Shown here one piece after another: positions 30,761-38,717 of a stretch of 64,000 nucleotides of DNA (within the stretch, counting starts at the first letter, position 1; every line of letters starts with the position of its first letter). The position numbers were made by a program, and so were the translations under genes. This stretch comes from Streptomyces cavernae (GTDB taxonomy: Bacteria > Actinomycetota > Actinomycetes > Streptomycetales > Streptomycetaceae): contig NZ_ML137714.1 of NCBI RefSeq assembly GCF_004023625.1, positions 131,218-195,217 of the forward strand, in the 5' to 3' direction. The notes below the pieces were generated by a model, which saw only the letters and a program-made list of their open reading frames with translations, searched no databases and had not been told where the DNA came from.

Positions 30761-31816
30761 TCAGTAATCGAATGCGCGTGCCGTGTTCGCGGCCAGGGCC
30801 GTCGCCAGCGCGTCCTCGGGGATCCCCCGTACGGCCGCCATGGCGCGGACCGTGACCGGGACGAGGTAGGGGGCGTTGGGCCGTCCGCGGTACGGGGCCG
30901 GCGTCAGGAACGGCGCGTCGGTCTCGACGAGGACCAGCTCCAGCGGGGCCACGGCGAGCGCGTCGCGCAGCGGCTGGGCGTTCTTGAAGGTCACGTTGCC
31001 GGCGAACGACATGAAGTAGCCGTGTTCGGCGCAGACCTCCGCCATAGCGGCGTCGCCCGAGTAGCAGTGGAAGACCGTCCGCTCGGGGGCGCCCTCCTCC
31101 TTCAGGATCCGCAGGACGTCGTCGTGGGCCTCCCGGTCGTGGATGACCAGGGCCTTGTTGTGCCGCTTGGCGATCTCGATGTGGGCGCGGAAGGAGCGTT
31201 CCTGGGCTGCCTTGCCCTCGGGCCCGGTGCGGAAGTAGTCGAGCCCCGTCTCGCCGACGCCCCTGACCTGCGGCAGGGCGGCGAGCCGGTCGATCTCGGC
31301 GAGCGCCTCGTCGAGCGCGCCGTCACCGCCGGGCTCCCGCGCGCCCTGCCGGGACCAGCCGTCGGGGTCGCCGTGCACGATGCGCGGGGCTTCGTTCGGG
31401 TGCAACGCGACGGCGGCGTGGACGGCCTCGTACCGCCCGGCCGTCTCGGCCGCCCACCGCGAGCCGTTCACGTCGCAGCCCACCTGCACGACGGTCGTCA
31501 CCCCCACGGACGCGGCCTTCGCGAGGCCCTCCTCGACCGTGCCGGACTGCATGTCGAGGTGGGTGTGCGAATCGGCCACGGGGACGGCGAGGGGCGCCGG
31601 CAGCGGAGGGGCGGCGTTCTTGTCACGCTTTCCCCTGCTCGTGTCGCTCGTACGGTCGGTTTCGCTCGTACGGTCGGTGTCGCCCGTGCGGTCGGTGTCG
31701 CCCGTGCGGTCGATCTGGCTCGTGCGGCCGGTGTCGCTCGTACGGGTGGTGCCGGTGGTACCGGTGGTGGCGGCGGTGCGGGGGGTGTCGTGTTTCTCGG
31801 CGGGCTCGGCAGGCAT
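30761..31816 (-). CDS. tatD: TatD-family metal-dependent hydrolase with repetitive N-terminal extension
   Basis: TatD-type DNase. The catalytic core starts about residue 78 with VADSHTHLDMQ (metal-binding HxH), then GVGETGLDYFR (Glu), RAHIEIAKRHNKALVIHDREAHDD (His), HCYSGDA, and VETDAPFLTP (Asp). The core length is normal, but ~75 N-terminal residues are extra: a Thr/Asp/Arg-rich stretch with repeats like DRTGDTDRTSET encoded by six 18-base DNA repeats. A later start would remove most of it, but no good ribosome-binding site is seen there. First gene of tatD-rpfB-rsmA-ispE. Confidence 0.92.
   Translation of the reverse strand: MPAEPAEKHDTPRTAATTGTTGTTRTSDTGRTSQIDRTGDTDRTGDTDRTSETDRTSDTSRGKRDKNAAPPLPAPLAVPVADSHTHLDMQSGTVEEGLAKAASVGVTTVVQVGCDVNGSRWAAETAGRYEAVHAAVALHPNEAPRIVHGDPDGWSRQGAREPGGDGALDEALAEIDRLAALPQVRGVGETGLDYFRTGPEGKAAQERSFRAHIEIAKRHNKALVIHDREAHDDVLRILKEEGAPERTVFHCYSGDAAMAEVCAEHGYFMSFAGNVTFKNAQPLRDALAVAPLELVLVETDAPFLTPAPYRGRPNAPYLVPVTVRAMAAVRGIPEDALATALAANTARAFDY
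31644..31751 (-). repeat. Six 18-base tandem repeats in the 5' part of tatD
   Basis: Six consecutive 18-base units (consensus TCGCTCGTGCGGTCGGTG on the plus strand) encode six-residue repeats of the type DRT(G/S)(D/E)T. The unit is a multiple of three, so copy changes keep the frame. Confidence 0.88.
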
Positions 31817-31962
31817 GCCCCGATCCTACGAAGGGGGCACGCCGACGAGCCCGGGCGGCTCCCGGTCGACGTTGAGCCGGCCTGGTGCGGTCCGACCTCG
31901 GTTCGTCGCCCGGCGCGCGCTCAGCCCGCTGCGGTGGCAGTAACCCGCACTGCGGTGGAAGC

Positions 31963-32415
31963 TCAGCCCGTTTTGCGGTGGAAGTGGAAGGGATGCAGCA
32001 GGTCGGAGAGGTGCCAGTGGTGCTGGTGCCCGGACTCCTCGGTGGCCGCGGACGCCGCCTCGCGCGTTTCCGTGAGCGGCTCCCCCGTGGCGCCGGTGGC
32101 GTCGGTGGAGCGCCGCGGTGACGCCACGCGCGGGCGGTGCAGGGAGTTCTGCACCGACGAAACCTGGCCGGGCCGCATGATCCGTACGACATGGTTGTCG
32201 CAGTTCTGGCAGGTCGGCCGGCTCAGCGGCGACGGCACCACCACGCCGTCGGCCACGTACCGCACGAACTCCGTGCCCTGGGCATCGACGTGGTGCTCTA
32301 TCTCGTACGACTGCTCCCACCCGTGCCCGCAGCGCATGCAGGCGAACGAATATGACTCGTGAACGACGGGGGTGGCCGTGCCGCGCTGCCCGGTCTGCCC
32401 TGCGATCTCACTCAT
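31963..32415 (-). CDS. Small zinc-ribbon-like protein with His-rich C-terminus
   Basis: Not recognised by name. The 150 residues carry two CxxC pairs, SFACMRCGHGW (about 24-34) and PTCQNCDNHVV (about 72-82), consistent with one zinc ribbon. The middle region is Ser/Thr/Glu-rich, and the end reads HQHHWHLSDLLHPFHFHRK, which holds six or more His in a short stretch. ATG at 32415 gives MSEIAGQTGQRGT. It has a structured, hairpin-rich leader (32426-32527). A metal-binding or nucleic-acid-binding role is inferred only. Confidence 0.78.
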   Translation of the reverse strand: MSEIAGQTGQRGTATPVVHESYSFACMRCGHGWEQSYEIEHHVDAQGTEFVRYVADGVVVPSPLSRPTCQNCDNHVVRIMRPGQVSSVQNSLHRPRVASPRRSTDATGATGEPLTETREAASAATEESGHQHHWHLSDLLHPFHFHRKTG

Positions 32416-32425
32416 GCCGACTCCT

Positions 32426-32527
32426 CTGTCCTCAGGACAGGCGCCTCCGTCGAGGAGGTTCCCCCGGGAACCCCGTGGGAGGCGGGGACGGGTGCGTCCC
32501 TTCGACCAGTGGACGCTTCCGTCCCCG
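32426..32527 (-). promoter_or_regulatory. Hairpin-rich leader of the zinc-ribbon gene
   Basis: Three inverted repeats are stacked just upstream of ATG 32415: CTGTCCTcAGGACAG (32426-32440), CCTCCGTCGAGG nearby, and a long imperfect stem joining CGGGGACGG + GCGTCC (32483-32499) to GGACGC + CCGTCCCCG (32511-32527). It could be a regulatory RNA leader; it matches no riboswitch consensus I know. Confidence 0.5.
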
Positions 32528-32754
32528 CGAAGGGCGACAGACCTGTCGACTATTGGAGTGGACTTGGCGTTTCCTTGTGGCAACGCCCCCGGTTGGGGGT
32601 TCGCGCTTTGCCTTCCGGGGCGGTCCTTTACCGTCCCGTGGGGCGCACTACGGGGGCGCACACAGCTCGTCCGCTGAGCGCCCACCAGCTGCGGGTATGC
32701 GTGCCTGCCCCTCGGGCAGGGGCGGAGCGGGTGATCAACCACAACCCGGGCGAC

Positions 32755-32905
32755 GGACCCTGCCCCGCCCCGGACTCGGGGAGCGGACCCTGCCCCGCCC
32801 CGGACTCGGGGAGCGGACCCTGCCCCGCCCCGGACTCGGGGAGCGGACCCTGCCCCGCCCCGGACTCGGGGAGCGGACCCTGCCCCGCCCCGGACTCCCG
32901 GGGAG
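32755..32905. repeat. Five tandem copies of a 30-base repeat
   Basis: The unit GGACCCTGCCCCGCCCCGGA followed by CTCGGGGAGC is repeated exactly four times (32755-32874); a fifth copy has one extra base and altered C/G (32875-32905), and a partial sixth follows. Copies abut without spacers, so this is a minisatellite, not CRISPR. It lies in the gene-free stretch between the zinc-ribbon gene (starts 32415) and rsmI (ends 33121); nothing else in that stretch looks coding. Confidence 0.93.
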
Positions 32906-32992
32906 CGGACCCTGCCCCACGCAGCGGGGCCGGGCTCTTACGCGGGACCCTTCCCGGAGCCGGACCGTGACTCACGGAGGCGAGGGGCGGGT

Positions 32993-33036
32993 CCTGGGGT
33001 AGGCCCCCGGGACCCGGCCCGCGGGCCTACCCCAGG
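32993..33036. terminator. Hairpin downstream of rsmI
   Basis: CCTGGGGTAGGCCC (32993-33006) pairs perfectly with GGGCCTACCCCAGG (33023-33036). Further copies of CCCGCGGGCC follow up to 33070. It lies about 85 bases 3' of the rsmI stop. Confidence 0.7.
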
Positions 33037-33120
33037 GACCGAGGCCCGCGGGCCTCCCCGAGCCCGCGGGCCAGGCATCAGGGCCCCCGCTCAGCCGCGC
33101 GCGCTCACCCGCTCAGCCGC

Positions 33121-33978
33121 TCACCCGTGCTTCGCCGCCACCACCGCGTCGAACACCACGCGCTTGGGCAGCCCCACCTCCACGGCCACCGCGGCGATCG
33201 CCTCCTTGCGCCGCTCGCCCGCTTCCTCCCGCACCCGGACCCGCCGTACCAGTTCCTCGGGCCCCAGTTCCTCGGCGCCCTTCTCCGGCGCCCCGGCGAC
33301 GACGACCGTGATCTCGCCCCGCACGCCCTCGGCGGCCCACTGCGCCAGCTCCGCCAGCGGCCCCCGCCGGACCTCCTCGTAGGTCTTGGTGAGCTCGCGG
33401 CACACGGCCGCGCGCCGGTCCTCGCCGAAGACTGCGGCCATCGCGGCGAGGGTGTCGTCGAGCCGGTGCGGGGCCTCGAAATAAACGAGGGTGCGCCGCT
33501 CGTCGGCGACCTCGCTCAGCCGTGACCTGCGTTCCCCCGCCTTCCTGGGCAGGAAGCCCTCGAAGCAGAACCGGTCGACGGGCAGTCCCGACAGGGCGAG
33601 TGCGGTGAGCACAGCCGAAGGTCCGGGGACGGCGGTCACCCGGATGCCCTTCTCCACGGCGGCCGCGACGAGCCGGTACCCGGGATCGGACACGGAGGGC
33701 ATCCCGGCGTCCGTGACGAGCAACACCCGGGCGCCGTCAGCCAGCGCCTCCACCAGCTCCGGTGTCCGGGCGGACTCGTTCCCCTCGAAGTACGACACGA
33801 CACGCCCGGAGGTCTGCACTCCGAGCGCCTGGGTGAGCCGGCGCAGCCGCCGGGTGTCCTCGGCGGCGATGACGTCGGCGTCCGCCAGTTCCCGGGCGAG
33901 CCGGGGCGGAGCGTCCGTGATGTCACCGATGGGGGTACCTGCGAGGACGAGGATTCCGGTTTCGGGGGGTGCGGTCAC
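33121..33978 (-). CDS. rsmI: 16S rRNA (cytidine(1402)-2'-O)-methyltransferase
   Basis: SAM-dependent tetrapyrrole-methylase-fold enzyme acting at C1402 of 16S rRNA. The 285 residues include LVLAGTPIGDITDAPPRL at the N-terminus, VIAAEDTRRLRRL, LVTDAGMPSVSDPGYRLV and VPGPSAVLTALALSGLP, all diagnostic, and FEGFLPRKAGERRSRL. GTG at 33978 is used because homologues start directly before this block; the upstream extension overlaps the divergent promoter region. It is divergent from the mannosyltransferase gene. Confidence 0.96.
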   Translation of the reverse strand: MTAPPETGILVLAGTPIGDITDAPPRLARELADADVIAAEDTRRLRRLTQALGVQTSGRVVSYFEGNESARTPELVEALADGARVLLVTDAGMPSVSDPGYRLVAAAVEKGIRVTAVPGPSAVLTALALSGLPVDRFCFEGFLPRKAGERRSRLSEVADERRTLVYFEAPHRLDDTLAAMAAVFGEDRRAAVCRELTKTYEEVRRGPLAELAQWAAEGVRGEITVVVAGAPEKGAEELGPEELVRRVRVREEAGERRKEAIAAVAVEVGLPKRVVFDAVVAAKHG

Positions 33979-34133
33979 GGGTCCATCCTTGCAGGGTGGG
34001 ATTGCGATCCGAACCGCCCGGCGGCCCGGACGAACCGGAACGGAACCGTCCGCAGAAGCCACTCGAGCAGCCTCTGGGACGCGGAACCCCCCACTCACGG
34101 GACTCGCACAGAGGCGTTCCCTACGATGGCGCG

Positions 34134-35873
34134 GTGACCAGTACCGCGTCCTCCACGGACACCCGGCCGGGCCAGCCCATCGAAGAGCGGCAGCCGACCT
34201 GGCAGCAGCGGCTGCGCCGATTCGGCTACCGGGCCCGGCCCAGAAGCGACGTCCGCGACCGGCTGGTGCCGGGTTACACCAGGCCGAGCCCCCGCCTGTG
34301 GGCCGCGATCGGTCTGCCGGAGTCCGCGGCCGGCCGGCTGATGCGCTGGTCGGCGTGGGGCGGCCCGCTGCTCGTCGCGCTGTTCGCGGGGCTGCTGCGG
34401 TTCTGGAACCTCGGCAGCCCGAAGGCGGTGATATTCGACGAGACGTACTACGCCAAGGACGCGTGGGCGATCGTCCACCGCGGGTACGAGGTCAACTGGC
34501 CCAAGGACGTCGACAAGCTGATCCTGCAGAACAACGGTCAGGTCGACCTGCCGACGGACCCGGCGTACGTGGTGCACCCGCCGGTGGGCAAGTACGTGAT
34601 CGGGCTGGGCGAGCTGCTCTTCGGCTTCGACCCGTTCGGCTGGCGGTTCATGACCGCGCTCCTCGGCACGCTGTCGGTGCTGATGCTGTGCCGGATCGGC
34701 CGACGGCTGTTCCGCTCGACCTTCCTGGGCTGTCTGGCGGGCGGGCTGATGGCGGTCGACGGCCTGCACTTCGTGATGAGCCGGACCGCGCTGCTGGACC
34801 AGGTCCTGATGTTCTTCGTGCTGGCCGCCTTCGGCGCCCTCGTGGTCGACCGGGACAAGGCACGTGAACGCCTCGCCGCGGCGCTGCCATCGGACGACGA
34901 CGGGCGCGTCCGTCCCGACGCGTACACCGCCGAGACCGCCCGTCTGGGATGGCGCCCCTGGCGGTGGGTGGCGGGCCTGTGCCTCGGACTGGCCTTCGCC
35001 ACCAAGTGGAACGGCCTGTACATCCTGGTCGCCTTCTGCCTGATGACGGTGTTGTGGGACGTGGGCTCGCGCCGGGTGGCCGGTGCCCGCCACCCGTACC
35101 GGGCGGTCCTGAAGCGGGACACGGGCCTGGCGTTCCTCGCCACGGTCCCGGTGGCCCTCGCGACCTACCTGGTCTCCTGGGCGGGCTGGATCCTCTCCCC
35201 CGCCGACGGCTCCGGCGGCTACTTCCGCAACTGGGCGGCGACGGACGGCAAAGGCGGCAGTTTCACCTGGCTCCCGGACTGGCTGCGCAGCCTGTGGCAC
35301 TACGAGCACGAGGTGTACGAGTTCCACGTCGGTCTGCACTCGTTCCACCAGTACGAGTCGAACCCCTGGAGCTGGATCGTGCTGGGGCGCCCGGTCTCGT
35401 ACTTCTACGAGGACCCGCTGCCGGGGAAGGACGGCTGCCCCACCGACGCGGGCGAGAAGTGCGCCCGTGAGGTCCTGGCGCTCGGCACCCCCCTGCTGTG
35501 GTGGGCGGCGTGCTTCGCGATCCTCTACGTCCTGTGGCGCTGGTTCTTCCGCCGCGACTGGCGCGCGGGCGCCATCGCCTGCGGCATCGCGGCGGGCTAC
35601 CTCCCCTGGTTCATGTACCAGGAGCGCACGATCTTCTTCTTCTACGCCGTGGTCTTCCTGCCGTTCCTCTGTCTCGCGGTGGCGATGATGATCGGCGCGA
35701 TCGTCGGCCCACCCGGCTCGAGCGAACGCCGCCGCGTCGTCGGCGCGGCGGGCGCGGGTGTCCTGGTCCTCCTGATCGCCTGGAACTTCATCTACTTCTG
35801 GCCCATCTACACGGGTACGCCGATCCCGATCGACTCGTGGCGGGCTCGGATGTGGCTCGATACGTGGATCTAG
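34134..35873 (+). CDS. pmt: Polyprenyl-phosphate-mannose:protein mannosyltransferase
   Basis: GT39 membrane enzyme that O-mannosylates secreted proteins, using polyprenyl-phosphate mannose. The 579-residue sequence has about ten hydrophobic segments and the catalytic-loop motif VIFDETYYAKDAW (DE pair, about 100). The PMT C-terminal four-helix domain YQERTIFFFYAVVFLPFLCL is near the end. A cytoplasmic Arg-rich N-terminus of ~55 residues precedes the first helix. GTG at 34134 is chosen; the open frame continues upstream into the rsmI promoter region. In Streptomyces Pmt is also a phage phiC31 receptor determinant (family knowledge). It is a single gene divergent from rsmI. Confidence 0.94.
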   Translation: MTSTASSTDTRPGQPIEERQPTWQQRLRRFGYRARPRSDVRDRLVPGYTRPSPRLWAAIGLPESAAGRLMRWSAWGGPLLVALFAGLLRFWNLGSPKAVIFDETYYAKDAWAIVHRGYEVNWPKDVDKLILQNNGQVDLPTDPAYVVHPPVGKYVIGLGELLFGFDPFGWRFMTALLGTLSVLMLCRIGRRLFRSTFLGCLAGGLMAVDGLHFVMSRTALLDQVLMFFVLAAFGALVVDRDKARERLAAALPSDDDGRVRPDAYTAETARLGWRPWRWVAGLCLGLAFATKWNGLYILVAFCLMTVLWDVGSRRVAGARHPYRAVLKRDTGLAFLATVPVALATYLVSWAGWILSPADGSGGYFRNWAATDGKGGSFTWLPDWLRSLWHYEHEVYEFHVGLHSFHQYESNPWSWIVLGRPVSYFYEDPLPGKDGCPTDAGEKCAREVLALGTPLLWWAACFAILYVLWRWFFRRDWRAGAIACGIAAGYLPWFMYQERTIFFFYAVVFLPFLCLAVAMMIGAIVGPPGSSERRRVVGAAGAGVLVLLIAWNFIYFWPIYTGTPIPIDSWRARMWLDTWI

Positions 35874-35986
35874 GGGGTCACAGCTTTCGGAATCGATGTG
35901 ATGAGCGTGAAGTCGGAGGTGATCACGGTGCATCCGGTCCCATGACAGCCCCAGCCCGGGGCGTCACGGAGCCGAAAGGTGACCGT

Positions 35987-36304
35987 ATGAGCAAGACCGA
36001 CAAGACCCGGCCCTGGTGGGTGCGGATGGCCGACGCACCGACGGTGACCCGCGTCGCCATGCACGATCACCGGTTCGGGCCGTGCACGCTGCCGGACGAC
36101 ATCACTCCTGACAGCGCCTCACTGAGCCACCGCACGAGCGGCGGCTGTTACTGGAGCGCCACCGCCTACGCCTACCACCTGTTCGGTTATGGCGAGGGGG
36201 GCCGGGAGTGGTACCTCTTCCGGCGCGAAACGCGCCGCCGCAGCCGTCACCGGACACGCCGGGAACTGCGCGCCCAGCGCGGCAGGCGGGCGGACGCCCG
36301 CTGA
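35987..36304 (+). CDS. Small Arg/His-rich protein of unknown function
   Basis: Not recognised. The 105 residues begin MSKTDKTRPWWVRMADAP, contain HDHRFGPCTLPDDI, then an aromatic stretch (GCYWSATAYAYHLFGYGEGGREWYLFRRE) and end in an Arg-rich tail. AAAGGTGACC precedes ATG 35987. There is no signal or membrane segment. Small basic proteins of this kind are common in Streptomyces. It sits between pmt and a 680-base low-complexity spacer. Confidence 0.7.
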   Translation: MSKTDKTRPWWVRMADAPTVTRVAMHDHRFGPCTLPDDITPDSASLSHRTSGGCYWSATAYAYHLFGYGEGGREWYLFRRETRRRSRHRTRRELRAQRGRRADAR

Positions 36305-36983
36305 TCAGCAGACGGGGGCGGTGGAGCTGCCCCAGCCCTCCACCGCCCCGCAGTCCTCCACCACCCCGCAGTCCTCCACGGCCCCAGTCCCCCATCGCCG
36401 AAAGCCCTCGGCCCCCCAGCCCCCTCGCCTCGAGACCTCCACGGGGCCCCAGCCCTCCATCGCCCCGAGCCCGCACGCTGGGCTCCCCCGAGGGCCGGTG
36501 GGGCACCCCTTCGGCGGGCAGGCGCGTCGCGACCCGTCGGTCGCCGAAGCGACCGGGCCGCTGGGCGAAAGAGGCACCCAGCGGGCCGCGCGCCGCGCGC
36601 GCCATGCCCGCCGGGACTCGGCGGGCCGCGCGTCTCGCCCGCCCAACAACCTCGCGGCCCTCCGCACCCCGCACCCTCCGCACCCTCCGCCCTCCGCACC
36701 CTCCGCACCCCACACCCCGCACCCTCCGCACCCAGCGCCCCGCGCCCTCCGCGCCCTCCGCGCCCAGCGCACTGCACCCCGCATCCAGCGCCCCGCACCC
36801 CGCGCACCCCGCCGATATCGCCACGGAAGCCGCAACGCGGATCGTCTCGCTTCGGACACCATCCGAGAACTCCACCCACAGCCGCCTCAGAACTGCCCTA
36901 CAGTTCCACGGAAAGGCCTTTCTGAACGTGTTCAACACTGTTCGGCGCGGGGCCTGTTGAGAAAACGGGGAGGAGAGCGCGTC
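36305..36983. repeat. Low-complexity CCNCCGCACC-rich spacer without a gene
   Basis: 679 bases with no credible gene. Two repetitive parts are visible: 36335-36450 with CCCCGCAGTCCTCCAC-type copies, and 36660-36810 with many copies of CCCTCCGCAC and CCGCACCC. A perfect GGTCGC-CGAA-GCGACC hairpin lies at 36539-36554. The last ~70 bases become AT-richer and probably hold the promoter of the following PBP gene. Open frames on both strands here are artefacts of the repeats. Confidence 0.75.
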
Positions 36984-38624
36984 ATGCGCAAGGGGGTCAA
37001 GGGCGTCATAGTCGGCGGGGTTTTCGCCGCCATGGTCGGGACAGCGGGGTACGGGGGTTACAACCTCGTGAGCGGTATCACCGGAGGCGGCGGATCCGAC
37101 GGCCCGGCGCCGGTGAAGACCGGCCCGCCGAGCGGCAAGGAGGTCAAGTGGGCCTCCGGGAAGTTCTTCGCCGAGTGGGAGAAGGGCAGCGCCGAGACGG
37201 CCGCCGCGTTCACCAACAACGCCGTGGCCGCGGCTCCGCTGCTGAAGGAGTACCGCGACGAGGCCATGATCACCAAGGTCGGAATCACGCCGGGCAAGGC
37301 CACCGGGCAGACCGTGCCCTTCAAGGTGTCCGCCACCGTGACCTACGACGGCGTGAGCGAACCCTTCTCGTACGAGTCGAAGCTCACCGTCGTACGCGGC
37401 AAGACCACCGGGGTCGCCCGCGTCGACTGGAAGCCCTCCGTGGTGTATCCGGACCTGAAGGAGGGCGACTCCCTCGTCACGGGTACGGCCACCGCTCCGC
37501 CCATCGAGGCCGTGGACCGCGACGGCACCGTCCTGACCAAGGAGAAGTACCCCTCCCTCGGACCCGTCCTGGACGTGCTCAGGGACAAGTACGGCAGTTC
37601 CGCGGGCGGCGACCCCGGCATCGAGCTCTCCCTGCGCCGCTCCCGCGGGGAGGCCCCTGACGAAACCCTCCTCACGCTGGTCAAGGGCACCCCGGGCAAG
37701 GTCCGCACCACCCTCAGCGCCACCGCCCAGGCCGCCGCCGAACAGGCCGTCAAGAAGTACTCGGAGTCGTCGGTGGTGGCACTCGAGCCGAGCACCGGAG
37801 AAGTCCTCGCCGTGGCCAACAACCGTGACGACGGCTTCAACGCGGCCTTCCTGGGGCAGCTCGCCCCCGGATCCACGATGAAGATCATCACCGCGGCCAT
37901 GTTCATCGACAACGGCGTGACCTCGATGAACGCCCCGGCCCCCTGCCCCGACACAGCGACCTGGCAGAGCCAGACCTTCCGCAACCTCAAGGGCATGGAG
38001 CCCAACGAGGGCGCGACGCTCGCCAACAGCTTCCTGCGCTCGTGCAACACGGCGTTCGTGAAGCTCATCGACGGCACCGACGCCAATCCGCTCAGCGACG
38101 ACTCCCTCACCCGCGAGGCGCAGGAGAAGTTCGGGCTGGGCATGGACAACTGGAAGACCGGCATCCCGTCCTTCGACGGGAAGATCCCGCCGTCCACCGG
38201 CCCCGACCGCGCCGCCAACGCCATCGGTCAGGGCCAGGTCCAGATGAGCCCCCTCAACATGGCGTCCGTCACAGCCACCGCCATCACCGGCACGTTCCGC
38301 CAGCCGGTGATCGTCGCCCCGAAGCTCGACGACCGCCAACTCGCCACCGCCGAGGGTCTGTCGGCGACCACCGCCGCCCAGCTGAAGCAGATGATGCGGC
38401 TCACCGCGACCAGCGGCACCGCGGCGAAGGCGATGGCGGCGGCCGGCGGCGGGGACATCGGCGCCAAGACCGGCTCCGCCGAGGTCGACGGAAACACGAA
38501 GTCCAACAGCTGGTTCACCGGTTTCAGGGGCGATGTGGCGGCCGCCGCGATGACCGAGGAGGGCGGTCACGGCGGCGACGCGGCCGGCCCGATTGTCGCA
38601 GCCGTGCTACGAGCGTCCGGCTGA
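36984..38624 (+). CDS. Penicillin-binding protein (class B-like transpeptidase with NTF2-like domain)
   Basis: Cross-links peptidoglycan outside the membrane. The 546 residues show an N-terminal anchor (VKGVIVGGVFAAMVGTAGYGGY, about 5-26), an NTF2-like MecA_N-type domain (about 50-165), then the transpeptidase domain with SxxK as APGSTMKII (about 290), SxN as SCNTAF, and KTG as GAKTGSAEV. There is no glycosyltransferase domain. ATG at 36984 has GGGGAGGAG upstream. It is a tandem paralogue of the next gene and close to ssgE, so a role in sporulation or hyphal wall growth is plausible. Confidence 0.93.
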   Translation: MRKGVKGVIVGGVFAAMVGTAGYGGYNLVSGITGGGGSDGPAPVKTGPPSGKEVKWASGKFFAEWEKGSAETAAAFTNNAVAAAPLLKEYRDEAMITKVGITPGKATGQTVPFKVSATVTYDGVSEPFSYESKLTVVRGKTTGVARVDWKPSVVYPDLKEGDSLVTGTATAPPIEAVDRDGTVLTKEKYPSLGPVLDVLRDKYGSSAGGDPGIELSLRRSRGEAPDETLLTLVKGTPGKVRTTLSATAQAAAEQAVKKYSESSVVALEPSTGEVLAVANNRDDGFNAAFLGQLAPGSTMKIITAAMFIDNGVTSMNAPAPCPDTATWQSQTFRNLKGMEPNEGATLANSFLRSCNTAFVKLIDGTDANPLSDDSLTREAQEKFGLGMDNWKTGIPSFDGKIPPSTGPDRAANAIGQGQVQMSPLNMASVTATAITGTFRQPVIVAPKLDDRQLATAEGLSATTAAQLKQMMRLTATSGTAAKAMAAAGGGDIGAKTGSAEVDGNTKSNSWFTGFRGDVAAAAMTEEGGHGGDAAGPIVAAVLRASG

Positions 38625-38717
38625 CGTCCGCGTTGTCACACCGGGACTCTAATGTGGGTGGTCTCGTTGAGGAGGGGCGTGGGGGACACCCGGGGAAGCA
38701 CGGAGGAACGGTTAGCT

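Noticed and set aside
32755..32905. CRISPR array
   Set aside because: The 30-base units abut with no spacers and no cas genes are present.
36102..38570. An 822-codon minus-strand open frame over the spacer and first PBP
   Set aside because: Half of it is repeat-derived and the other half mirrors the PBP, which has all three active-site motifs.
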